Shown: one piece after another, positions 1 through 6,675 of the stretch
How the letters are laid out: every line of letters begins with the position of its first letter
Position numbering within the stretch: position 1 is the stretch's first letter
Assembly (NCBI GenBank): GCA_021804505.1
Contig: JAJZHL010000044.1
Coordinates: 1-7,617, forward strand
Length of the DNA stretch: 7,617 nt
Direction: 5' to 3'
From: Pseudomonadota bacterium
Lineage (GTDB): Bacteria; Pseudomonadota; Alphaproteobacteria; Rickettsiales; Rickettsiaceae
The notes under the pieces: model-generated
The model's database searches: none
The model's input: the letters and a program-made list of their open reading frames with translations, nothing else
Told to the model about the DNA's origin: nothing
Position numbers and translations under genes: made by a program

Positions 1-459
1 TATAACCAAGAAGAGTACCAAGCGTTATTGCAGCATAAGCATGCTACAATATGGAGTTGGTCTGGTGCCTATGGTATAGCCGTGGTGGCTTCGTCTGTCA
101 AATGTAATGAGCATGTAAAGTACGCTCAGAGCCTATATAAAACTGATCAAAAAGTAGATATACAAGTTGCTCAACAATATGCTGACAAACTCTATACTAA
201 TAAGAATATAAAACCAGTACTTGTTGATCGCATACAGAGTTATTTACTTCAAAATAGAGAGTATTTTGAAAATAAACCACATTATGACCAGAACGACCTT
301 AATCACCTAGTAGATGTTGTGTCTCATATACAAAAAGAACTTCATACAAGATCTGATTGGACCTTACCAGATAAATATTATAATATAGAGCAGCTTGATG
401 CCATTGATTGCATAAAAATATTACTAGGCCATACTGAAGGCGAAAACAATAAAAACTAG
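1..459 (+). CDS. Hypothetical protein, 3' part only (left-truncated by the window)
   Basis: The reading frame is open from the first base, reading YNQEEYQALLQHKHATIW at the left edge, to a TAG stop at 457-459. About 152 residues are visible. The first possible start inside the window is a TTG at 28-30 with no convincing ribosome binding site, so the real start is most likely outside the window. The visible part has one short non-polar stretch (WSWSGAYGIAVVASSV) and is otherwise polar and probably helical, with Gln-, Asp- and Tyr-rich segments and an Asn/Lys-rich tail. I recognise no catalytic motif and no family. It ends about 40 nt before the tRNA-Gln promoter and there is no GC-rich terminator hairpin behind it. 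The frame is very likely real because it is long and open, but its function is unknown. Confidence 0.7.
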   Translation, partial: YNQEEYQALLQHKHATIWSWSGAYGIAVVASSVKCNEHVKYAQSLYKTDQKVDIQVAQQYADKLYTNKNIKPVLVDRIQSYLLQNREYFENKPHYDQNDLNHLVDVVSHIQKELHTRSDWTLPDKYYNIEQLDAIDCIKILLGHTEGENNKN

Positions 460-499
460 TTTTTGTGAAGTTTCATATAATGAAAATATAGTAAATCGT

Positions 500-528
500 T
501 TGACTGGCATAAGCTTTTTTGCTATAAG
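500..528 (+). promoter_or_regulatory. Sigma70-type promoter of tRNA-Gln
   Basis: A -35 hexamer TTGACT (500-505) and a -10 hexamer TATAAG (523-528) are separated by exactly 17 bp. Transcription would begin near 535, a few bases before the mature tRNA 5' end at 541. That is the expected layout for a single tRNA gene with a short leader. The call rests on motif match and position only. Confidence 0.75.
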
Positions 529-540
529 CTCTAATAGCGA

Positions 541-615
541 TGGGGCGTGGCCAAGTGGTAAGGCAACGGTTTTTGGTATCGTCATTCGGTGGTTCGAATC
601 CATCCGCCCCAGCCA
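541..615 (+). tRNA. tRNA-Gln (anticodon TTG/UUG), with encoded CCA
   Basis: A full cloverleaf can be folded by eye. The acceptor stem is TGGGGCG (541-547) with CGCCCCA (605-611). The D stem is GCC/GGC (550-552/562-564). The anticodon stem is 566-570/578-582 with loop TTTTGGT. The variable loop has five bases, and the T stem is 588-592/600-604 with loop TTCGAAT. The anticodon is at 573-575 (TTG), which reads CAA and, through wobble, CAG glutamine codons. The discriminator base is G612 and the 3' CCA (613-615) is encoded in the DNA. The gene stands alone, with its own promoter in front and no tRNA neighbour. No clear terminator is visible behind it. Confidence 0.95.
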
Positions 616-702
616 GATATGTGTTTACTATTAAATAAGTGGTTAAGCTTTTAATTACATCCAGCCTTGCAGAATCAACTATCCATGGGAGCGGACTTCA
701 TT
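616..702. other. Non-coding spacer between tRNA-Gln and the ileS 3' palindrome
   Basis: These 87 bases lie between two convergent transcription units (tRNA-Gln on plus, ileS on minus). I see no reading frame, no GC-rich hairpin with a T run, and no recognisable repeat. The left half is AT-rich. The right half (about 660-700) is more GC-rich and may be related to the adjacent palindromic element, but it does not pair with the other side of it. Confidence 0.5.
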
Positions 703-827
703 TCTAAACTCGCTTATACTAGGGGATTTGAAGGAGACACGGCTCGCAGAACCACAACGTACTCTACGTACGTGAGGATTCGAGAACCGGATCGACGCGC
801 AAATCACCAGTAGAAGTAGAGTTTAGA
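703..827. repeat. 125-nt imperfect palindromic element overlapping the 3' end of ileS (Rickettsia palindromic element-like)
   Basis: The element is symmetric about position 765. The outer arms are TCTAAACTC (703-711) and GAGTTTAGA (819-827). Inside them CTT-TACT (713-720) pairs with AGTA-AAG (809-816), allowing a mismatch and a bulge. GATTTG (725-730) pairs with CAAATC (800-805). CGGCTCG (740-746) pairs with CGAG/CCG (781-789) around a two-base bulge. The innermost arms ACGTAC/GTACGT (757-762/768-773) flank a TCTAC loop. The middle portion is visibly more GC-rich than its surroundings. The right half is translated as the last 20 residues of IleRS, and the ileS TAG stop (764-766) sits in the loop. 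This resembles the palindromic elements known to insert in frame into Rickettsia genes. Which named family it belongs to, if any, I cannot tell. Confidence 0.75.
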
Positions 828-3800
828 CTCAAAGCAAGCTTAATCTCCACCTCATCCATATCTAATTGGAATTTACTAGAATAAACAGGTTTAAAATTAC
901 TCGCAAATGTACTTAGAGTTTGCTCCGTAATAAATGCTTCATACTTCTTAACTATTTGCATAAATCCACTACTGGCCGAGATTTCTAAGTTAATTCTGTC
1001 ACTCATGGCAAAATCCGCTTCTTTTCTAGCTTGCTGAATAAACCGTATCAAATCTCTTATTATGCCTTCATCATGCAATTCCGGGGTAATGTTTAAGTCT
1101 AATGATATCAGTATGTTACCATTCGGCAAAGATTTAGTACCATGTAAATTTTTTGGCTCCAATACTAAGCTATATTCATCTTTTTGTAGCTCCTCACCCG
1201 CTACAACTACATGCCCATTAACAAGCTGCCACTCATGCTTCTTAGAAGCTGCTATAATATCCTTCATTTTACTAGGCACACGCTTTCCTAGATTAGGGAA
1301 ATTAATAGACAATTTATGATCAGCGTAATTTTCTAAATCTTCTTTGTAAATTATCTCCTTAACGTTTATCTCATCCTTGATCAATTCCTCAAAAGCTACA
1401 AGCGACCCAGTATTTTTGCAGATAATAGTTAGACTTGCCAGAGGCTGTCTTACCCTTATATTTTCACTGCTTCTAATGAATAAACTATTGCTACATATGT
1501 CCAGCACTTGATCCATTACATGAACCAGTTCTTTGTTTACTTTTATCGTATCAAGTATAGGAAAATCCTTTAAATGGACGCTTCCCCCGGTTGCTCTTGA
1601 GCCTGTAAGTCCTAAATATATTTCCTCAGCAATCAAAGGAAGAAGAGAAGCCATAGCTCTAGACATCACTTCAAGACAACTGTACAAAGTATCGTAAGCA
1701 TCGTTTTTATCTTGGTCCTTCTCGCTCTTCCAAAACCGACTTCTACTTCTCCTAATATACCAATTATTGAGTACTTCAAAAAAATAAGCTACTTGATTAT
1801 ATGCTACCTGCGTATCATAATTATCTAACCTATGCTTAATATTTTGTACGGCAATCTTCAGCTTAGATAAGATATAACTATCTAGAACATTCTGAGAATC
1901 AAACCTTAATTTTGCCTGAACCTGGTCTGAATTGGCATATAAAGTGAAGAAATGGTAAGCATTCCAAATTGGCTTAATAAATAATCGCAGCGTATCGTAA
2001 ACCATTTTACCATCTTTATCGATCAATAACTCCTGCCCTTTCACTACGTTTGAAGATAGCATGGTAACCCTTAACGCATCAGAGCCGTAGTTATCAAATA
2101 ATTCTAGCGGGTCAGCATAATTATTTAGACGCTTTGATAGTTTCTGACCTGAACTATCTAATATCACCCCATGGCAAATACAATTTAAGAAAGGGGGTTG
2201 ATCAAATAGCGCCGTAGACAAAACCATCAATGTATAAAACCATCCTCTCGTTTGGGCTGAATACTCAACAATAAAATCTGCAGGAAAATGCTCCTCAAAC
2301 CATTTTTTATTTTCAAATGGGTAATGTGCTTGACCATATGGCATAGAACCACTCTCAAACCAACAATCAAATACGTCTTCAATACGGCGCATCATTGATT
2401 TGCCGGTAGGATCATCAGGATTTACTCTTGTCAGAGTATCAATAAATGGCCTGTGCAAGTCTGTGATTTTAACATTAAAATCTTTCTCAAGCTCTTCTAT
2501 TGATCCGTATACATCAATCCTCGGATAGGTTGGATCATCAGATTTCCACACAGGCAGAGGTGTTCCCCAAAATCTATTACGACTAATCGACCAATCTCTC
2601 GCATTTTCTAGCCACTTACCAAACAGATTATCTTTGACATTAAAAGGTATCCAGTTAATTTGTTGGTTTAACTGCACCATACGATCCTTAAATTCTGTGA
2701 CCTTGACATACCAAGACGGCACAGCTTTGTAGATCAGCGGGGTATCTGTTCTCCAACAATGAGGATAATTATGTATATATTGCTCAGTTTTAAGCCAATT
2801 ACCCTGGTTTTTCAATTTACTGATAATAGAGTCATTAGCATCAAATACTTGTATGCCTGCAAAATCATATATTTCCTTAGTAAACTTCCCAGCATTATCA
2901 ACAGGACAAACAAGTGCTATTCCCTTTGATTCACAAATTATTTGATCATCTTCACCAAAACCAGGGGCAAGGTGTACTATGCCTGTACCATCGCCTTCCA
3001 CAACAAAATCTGCAGCAAATATTTTGAAACTATTTGGGTGATCAGCAAAGTAGTCAAATAGCGGTTTGTACGTTAAATTTATTAAGTCGCTAGCCTTTAT
3101 TGTATCATATTTTTGTTCTTCACTAAGCCCTAATTCCTTTAAATATTTTGGTAACGCAAACTTCGCCAAAATATAACATTTTTTACCACTTGGCACCAAA
3201 ACATATTCTATCTCAGGACCAACAGCTAGTGCTAGATTAGAAGGCAGTGTCCATGGGGTAGTAGTCCAAGCCAGGATTCTATATTCATCATATCCAGGAT
3301 AGTTTGGTAATTTCTCGTTAAGTACAAAACTTACTGTAACCGCTTTATCAGCTCGTTCTCTATAGGAATTATCTAACCTAGTTTCAAAATTAGATAATGG
3401 CGTCTCACATGCCCAGGAATAAGGCATCACCCTCATTGACTCGTAGAGGAGACCCTTTTTATATAACTCCTTAAATGCCCATAAGACAGACTCCATAAAG
3501 TCCTTATCCATGGTTTTGTAAGAATTAGCAAAATCAACCCACCTTGCCTGCCTATTAACATATTGCTGCCACTCATTTGAGTATTTCATCACAGAAGACT
3601 TGCAATGCTCATTAAATTTATCAATGCCAAAGTTAATAATTGCACTTCTTCCCGAAACTTTTAGCTCCTTCTCTGCTTGCATTTCTGCAGGTAAGCCATG
3701 ACAGTCCCAACCAAAACGTCTTTCTACCCTTTTACCATTACTCGTTTGATATCGCGCGTAAACGTCTTTTATAAAACCAGTTAGTAAATGACCATAATGT

Positions 3801-3976
3801 GGCAAACCATTAGCAAAGGGCGGACCATCATAAAATATAAATTCTCCTTCAGCCGAAGGTCTGTTATCAATTGATCGCTGAAAAGTATTATTTACTTTCC
3901 AATATTCTAGAATCTCTTTTTCAACGGTCGGAAAATTAACGTTAGATTGCACTGCTGGGTAATATTTATTAGTCAT
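764..3976 (-). CDS. ileS: Isoleucine--tRNA ligase, eukaryote-like (IleS2) type
   Basis: This class Ia synthetase charges tRNA-Ile with isoleucine in the cytosol, using ATP, and clears mischarged valine with an editing domain. The product has 1070 residues. The HIGH-type motif is GLPHYGH (57-63), and the KMSKS-type motif is KLSKR (612-616). The CP1 editing region carries TTTPWTLPSN (238-247) and GTGIVHLAPGFGEDD (330-344). A C-terminal anticodon-binding region follows. HYGH in place of HIGH, KLSKRLNNY, and the length over 1050 point to the eukaryote-like clade, which rickettsiae are known to carry and which is typically associated with natural mupirocin tolerance. The ATG at 3974-3976 gives the family's normal N-terminus. 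The last 20 residues come from the palindrome at 703-827 and are unlikely to be ancestral. The gene lies 17 nt downstream of coq9 and has only a weak Shine-Dalgarno, so cotranscription is likely. Confidence 0.97.
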   Translation of the reverse strand: MTNKYYPAVQSNVNFPTVEKEILEYWKVNNTFQRSIDNRPSAEGEFIFYDGPPFANGLPHYGHLLTGFIKDVYARYQTSNGKRVERRFGWDCHGLPAEMQAEKELKVSGRSAIINFGIDKFNEHCKSSVMKYSNEWQQYVNRQARWVDFANSYKTMDKDFMESVLWAFKELYKKGLLYESMRVMPYSWACETPLSNFETRLDNSYRERADKAVTVSFVLNEKLPNYPGYDEYRILAWTTTPWTLPSNLALAVGPEIEYVLVPSGKKCYILAKFALPKYLKELGLSEEQKYDTIKASDLINLTYKPLFDYFADHPNSFKIFAADFVVEGDGTGIVHLAPGFGEDDQIICESKGIALVCPVDNAGKFTKEIYDFAGIQVFDANDSIISKLKNQGNWLKTEQYIHNYPHCWRTDTPLIYKAVPSWYVKVTEFKDRMVQLNQQINWIPFNVKDNLFGKWLENARDWSISRNRFWGTPLPVWKSDDPTYPRIDVYGSIEELEKDFNVKITDLHRPFIDTLTRVNPDDPTGKSMMRRIEDVFDCWFESGSMPYGQAHYPFENKKWFEEHFPADFIVEYSAQTRGWFYTLMVLSTALFDQPPFLNCICHGVILDSSGQKLSKRLNNYADPLELFDNYGSDALRVTMLSSNVVKGQELLIDKDGKMVYDTLRLFIKPIWNAYHFFTLYANSDQVQAKLRFDSQNVLDSYILSKLKIAVQNIKHRLDNYDTQVAYNQVAYFFEVLNNWYIRRSRSRFWKSEKDQDKNDAYDTLYSCLEVMSRAMASLLPLIAEEIYLGLTGSRATGGSVHLKDFPILDTIKVNKELVHVMDQVLDICSNSLFIRSSENIRVRQPLASLTIICKNTGSLVAFEELIKDEINVKEIIYKEDLENYADHKLSINFPNLGKRVPSKMKDIIAASKKHEWQLVNGHVVVAGEELQKDEYSLVLEPKNLHGTKSLPNGNILISLDLNITPELHDEGIIRDLIRFIQQARKEADFAMSDRINLEISASSGFMQIVKKYEAFITEQTLSTFASNFKPVYSSKFQLDMDEVEIKLALSLNSTSTGDLRVDPVLESSRT

Positions 3977-3993
3977 ATAGTAATCTTACTAAA

Positions 3994-4623
3994 TTAAGAA
4001 AATAGCCTAAGAATTGGTATATCAACAAGTTTTGGTAATTTCATCATACTCTTCAGCTTGGAAGTTACATTAATAATATCTGATAAAGATTCAGCAATAT
4101 ATTCGTCAGTATCGAGGCTATTTGCAGACTCGTCCTGGCAATAATAGATTACCGAACTAACATATACGCCAAGCAGTAAACTTCTTTTAGTATAATAATT
4201 ATGATCAATCGATTTATCTCCTACATAACGCCAGATCACATCACAAGTACGGAAAGCCATTTGACCTGCAAATATTGTATTTGTCGGAGTTGCAAAATAC
4301 ACACTATTTATTAAATGTATTTTTTTAGGAACACAAGTTTTTATTCGAATTTGTAATGCCTTGGCAATGTTCTCTCTTACCTTACCAACAGGTGTTACAG
4401 CAGATAATAGCTCCAGCATTTTTTGATCATAATATTCTTCAGAAAAGTCAATAATTTCTCTTATACCTCCAGGAAACAATATATGACTATATCCTTTAGC
4501 AAAATTACACAATAATTCTGCATCTATAAGAAGCTGTTCATTCCAATCTTCTACCTTAGGTAAAGTAGCTATAGCCTCTATGAACTGTACCTTATAACCA
4601 TAATATTTCGTAGCTACGGTCAT
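3994..4623 (-). CDS. coq9: COQ9 family protein (rpsU-divergent), ubiquinone biosynthesis
   Basis: COQ9 proteins are lipid-binding helical-bundle proteins related to TetR-type folds. In mitochondria they support COQ7 in ubiquinone synthesis at the inner membrane. The visible signature is the C-terminal block WRYVGDKSIDHNYYTKR followed by LLLGVY (about residues 131-154), which is characteristic of the family. The N-terminal part, LPKVEDWNEQLL, matches the usual beginning of bacterial members. I place the start at the ATG 4621-4623, giving 209 residues. The frame stays open upstream to a GTG at 4696-4698, but the 25 extra residues lack family character. They would also run through both this gene's own promoter and that of rpsU. 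The arrangement divergent from rpsU is the one for which this family was once named in bacteria. ileS follows 17 nt downstream. Confidence 0.88.
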   Translation of the reverse strand: MTVATKYYGYKVQFIEAIATLPKVEDWNEQLLIDAELLCNFAKGYSHILFPGGIREIIDFSEEYYDQKMLELLSAVTPVGKVRENIAKALQIRIKTCVPKKIHLINSVYFATPTNTIFAGQMAFRTCDVIWRYVGDKSIDHNYYTKRSLLLGVYVSSVIYYCQDESANSLDTDEYIAESLSDIINVTSKLKSMMKLPKLVDIPILRLFS

Positions 4624-4639
4624 TATCGATCTTTTAAAC

Positions 4640-4668
4640 TTGACATATTTGATCAGTATATAGATAAT
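4640..4668 (+). promoter_or_regulatory. rpsU promoter (TTGACA-17-GATAAT)
   Basis: A consensus -35 TTGACA (4640-4645) and a -10 GATAAT (4663-4668) are 17 bp apart. Transcription would begin around 4675 and give a leader of about 45 nt before the rpsU start codon. It overlaps the minus-strand coq9 promoter almost completely. Confidence 0.75.
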
Positions 4669-4683
4669 ACATACACTATTCAA
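4655..4683 (-). promoter_or_regulatory. coq9-ileS promoter (TTGAAT-17-TATACT)
   Basis: Read on the minus strand, a -35 TTGAAT (4683-4678) and a -10 TATACT (4660-4655) are 17 bp apart. Transcription would begin near 4648, about 25 nt before the chosen coq9 ATG. This position contradicts the longer GTG-started reading of coq9. The -10 of each promoter lies in the spacer of the other, so RNA polymerase could hardly occupy both at once. Confidence 0.65.
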
Positions 4684-4702
4684 CAATCTAATTTGCACGA
4701 AA

Positions 4703-4708
4703 AGGGGG
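4703..4708 (+). promoter_or_regulatory. Ribosome binding site of rpsU supporting its GTG start
   Basis: AGGGGG stands 11 nt upstream of the GTG at 4720-4722. The spacing is slightly long, but this is the only purine-rich G block nearby. It supports GTG as the start of an S21 beginning MILVNVHAGN. Confidence 0.6.
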
Positions 4709-4719
4709 TAAGTTAATAA

Positions 4720-4920
4720 GTGATACTAGTAAACGTTCATGCTGGGAACGGCGAACAAGCGATTAAAAATCTGAAAAGAAAAATGCAGAGAGAGCTTGTA
4801 TTCCGTTCTATGAAAATGTCTCGTTTCTATGAACCTCCTTCAGTAAAACGTGTTAGGAAAGATCAAGAAACAGAAAGACGAAAAAGAAAAGTCGCACGCA
4901 AAAATTCAATGGAAGATTAA
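4720..4920 (+). CDS. rpsU: 30S ribosomal protein S21
   Basis: S21 is a small basic protein of the 30S subunit that helps base-pairing between the mRNA leader and the 3' end of 16S rRNA during initiation. The product is 66 residues. It has the family pattern: an N-terminal strand (ILVNVHAGN), a basic helix containing AIKNLKRKMQREL, then FRSMKMSRFYEPPSVKRVRK and a strongly basic C-terminus rich in Arg and Lys. Length and order match alphaproteobacterial S21. Translation starts at GTG, supported by the AGGGGG upstream and by the family N-terminus. The gene has its own promoter, divergent from coq9. A large hairpin without a T run follows 16 nt after the stop, so transcription may continue into the ELM1-like gene. 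Confidence 0.97.
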   Translation: MILVNVHAGNGEQAIKNLKRKMQRELVFRSMKMSRFYEPPSVKRVRKDQETERRKRKVARKNSMED

Positions 4921-4936
4921 GACTATTGTCATTCCA

Positions 4937-4982
4937 GCTCTCGGATGTCATTCTGGCCGTAGCTCGAATTACATCCGAGAGC
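4937..4982. repeat. 46-nt palindrome downstream of rpsU
   Basis: Perfect 12-bp arms GCTCTCGGATGT (4937-4948) and ACATCCGAGAGC (4971-4982) enclose 22 nt. That interior pairs further as ATTC/GAAT (4950-4953/4966-4969) and GGC/GCT-like bases near the tip. The result is a long, stable hairpin. It is more GC-rich than its surroundings. No T run follows on either strand, so it is not a standard intrinsic terminator. It could be a palindromic repeat of the Rickettsiales type, or an mRNA 3'-end stabiliser or attenuator between rpsU and the next gene. It does not share sequence with the larger element at 703-827. Confidence 0.8.
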
Positions 4983-5015
4983 AAAGAATAACACCAATCT
5001 ACAACAATTATCTAT

Positions 5016-6254
5016 ATGCGCACTCTGATAAAAACCTCTCTTTTATATGCTATTTTAGTATTATTTTGTATAGCTGAGGCAGCACACATTATGGATACAA
5101 ACTTATATATTATCAGTGACAAGTCATTTGTTGGTGACCGCAGTCAATTACTTGGTGTAGCAAGAGAAACAGAGAAATATTTCAAAAGTAAATTTGTGAC
5201 TATCAAAGCTCCTGAAGAGTACGATATATCTGAGCTACAATCCCTAAAAGAAAAAATTCAAAAAAATAATGCTCTGAATATATTAGTGACGGTCGGGTAT
5301 TATGGTATAAAGTCTATAATGACGTTAAAGCAAGATAAGGAGATAGCAAATAGAATTATAGCTGTACATCTTTCTCATCAATTCCTGGACAATGGAGAAT
5401 TATCGCACTTACAACTTGTACAAACCAACAGTAAATATTCCTTTGGCGCTGATATCATAGCATTGCCCGAGCATGTATTAGACAATGAGGTGAGCAAAAA
5501 TCTTACAGGCGGAAACACTATACTATTACCGACACGCGGGGTTGCCCATAATTTACATATTACAGATATCGATATAGATTATTATAAGTATAAATCTCAA
5601 ATTCCGGTGAGTGAAAAATATTTAGCAGTGATTTTGGCCGGTGATGTACCAGATGGTAAGGGTAATTATAAATGTTATAATGCTGAGCAAGCAAAAAAAT
5701 TAGCACAATATGTAAGTGATATTGCCATTAAGGATAAGTATTTTATCTTGTTATCCAATGGTCCACGTACAGGCAAATATGACTGCTCCATACACAAAGA
5801 ACAAAATGTACATAATGAAAATAGTGCTTTAGACCAAGTAACTACAGAATTTCAACGAATTTTAGAAAAAAATAATGTACCTTTCCAATTATTTGACTTT
5901 AAACGTAATAAGCAAAATATGTACAAAGCGATTTTAGGAGCTGTATTATATAGCAATAATAGCCTGATTTTGGTACCCGGTGAATCAACATCAATGATAT
6001 CCGAAATAACAGGAACCCTAAGCAGTAATAGCATTATTGCATATTACACCTCTGTGATGAACCCTGATCATATGAAATACGTACATCAAGAGCTTAATGA
6101 TGGACATATTGCAGTTCTAGACCAAGACATGCATCTACAACCAAAGAGAGATACCACATCAGCGCCTATCGTACCTGCTAGTGAAGCTGTAGCTGAAATG
6201 GTGTATGAGGTCTGGCAGAAAAAACATAACGCTGCACTACCGGGCAAAAAGTAG
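5016..6254 (+). CDS. ELM1/DUF1022-like protein, possible GT-B-fold glycosyltransferase relative
   Basis: The product has 412 residues. Two stretches resemble the ELM1 (mitochondrial fission ELM1/DUF1022) family. Near the N-terminus is LYIISDKSFVGDRSQLLGVARE (about 30-51), split here for reading as LYIISDKSFVG and DRSQLLGVARE. Near the C-terminus is LILVPGESTSMISE (317-330), followed by a segment with KYVHQELNDGHIAVL (354-368). The middle AVILAGDVPDGKG (204-216) sits where the family has its glycine-rich block. The similarity is distant and judged by eye. Starting at ATG 5016, the first 25 residues look like a signal peptide: Arg/Lys, a hydrophobic core LLYAILVLFCIA, then AEA-A. The alternative ATG at 5091 would give a cytosolic protein and has a TGAGG 11 nt upstream, whereas 5016 has no clear binding site. 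The gene follows rpsU and meets vapC convergently. Its substrate is unknown. Confidence 0.8.
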   Translation: MRTLIKTSLLYAILVLFCIAEAAHIMDTNLYIISDKSFVGDRSQLLGVARETEKYFKSKFVTIKAPEEYDISELQSLKEKIQKNNALNILVTVGYYGIKSIMTLKQDKEIANRIIAVHLSHQFLDNGELSHLQLVQTNSKYSFGADIIALPEHVLDNEVSKNLTGGNTILLPTRGVAHNLHITDIDIDYYKYKSQIPVSEKYLAVILAGDVPDGKGNYKCYNAEQAKKLAQYVSDIAIKDKYFILLSNGPRTGKYDCSIHKEQNVHNENSALDQVTTEFQRILEKNNVPFQLFDFKRNKQNMYKAILGAVLYSNNSLILVPGESTSMISEITGTLSSNSIIAYYTSVMNPDHMKYVHQELNDGHIAVLDQDMHLQPKRDTTSAPIVPASEAVAEMVYEVWQKKHNAALPGKK

Positions 6255-6273
6255 GGCTATTTTACTGCTAAAA

Positions 6274-6675
6274 TTACGGAGTGATTAGTTGTAATTTGGG
6301 GAAATATGTCTTGTAGCGGCTAAGATCCCTGGTAATCAAAGGAATATTCAGTATAGAGGCATGAGCACCAATAAATAAATCAGGCAATACTGAGTTTTTA
6401 TTACTACCGTTATTTGCTTTATATTGTAGAAATGCCTTCCCGGCTAAAAAAAGTGCTTCTTTAGGAATCGGCAGAATTTTAAAAAAATCACCTGAGAACG
6501 CTGCTTCTAAATCTTCAATCCTTCCAAACCCAATTGAAACTTCTGTATATATTATATCATTAATAATTAATTCATGCGATTCCGCAAGAGTACTAAGTTT
6601 AGAGGAAGACCCATTATACCACTTAGGATCTATAGTTATAATATCAAGTAAGATGTTACTGTCTACTAGAATCAT
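6274..6675 (-). CDS. vapC: VapC-family PIN-domain toxin (ribonuclease)
   Basis: VapC toxins are Mg2+-dependent endoribonucleases that cut tRNA or rRNA and stop translation when not bound by their antitoxin. The product has 133 residues, the usual size for one PIN domain. All four acidic residues expected at the active site are present: Asp5 in MILVDSN, Glu45 in YTEVSIGF, Asp99 in LPDLFIGAHA, and Asp117 in ITRDLSRY. The C-terminal run YKTYFPKLQLI is typical of the subgroup paired with AbrB-type antitoxins. The ATG overlaps the antitoxin stop codon by 4 nt (ATGA, 6672-6675), so translation is probably coupled. The gene converges on the ELM1-like gene with 19 nt between stops. It looks intact; its RNA target cannot be read from sequence. 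Confidence 0.92.
   Translation of the reverse strand: MILVDSNILLDIITIDPKWYNGSSSKLSTLAESHELIINDIIYTEVSIGFGRIEDLEAAFSGDFFKILPIPKEALFLAGKAFLQYKANNGSNKNSVLPDLFIGAHASILNIPLITRDLSRYKTYFPKLQLITP

Noticed and set aside
451..464. Perfect 14-nt palindrome AAAAACTAGTTTTT over the stop codon of the first gene
   Set aside because: It is low-complexity A and T runs around CTAG, expected by chance in AT-rich DNA, and cannot form a usable hairpin.
471..485. Small inverted repeat TTTCAT-ATA-ATGAAA after the first gene
   Set aside because: It has only six AT-rich base pairs and no T run, so it is not convincing as a terminator.
1062..1319. Plus-strand 85-codon open frame
   Set aside because: It lies wholly inside ileS on the opposite strand, and its product has no coding character of its own.
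4624..4698. N-terminal extension of coq9 to a GTG at 4696-4698
   Set aside because: The extra 25 residues do not resemble the family N-terminus and would be encoded across both promoters, upstream of the predicted coq9 transcription start.
4850..5077. Plus-strand 75-codon open frame overlapping rpsU and the ELM1-like gene
   Set aside because: It is out of frame with two better-supported genes, has no ribosome binding site, and is mostly rpsU in another frame plus the palindrome and spacer.
5852..6034. Minus-strand 60-codon open frame
   Set aside because: It is antisense to the ELM1-like gene, with no independent support.
6259..6274. ATTTTA-CTGC-TAAAAT hairpin between the convergent ELM1-like gene and vapC
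   Set aside because: The stem is only A-T pairs and would be weak; a bidirectional terminator role cannot be supported.
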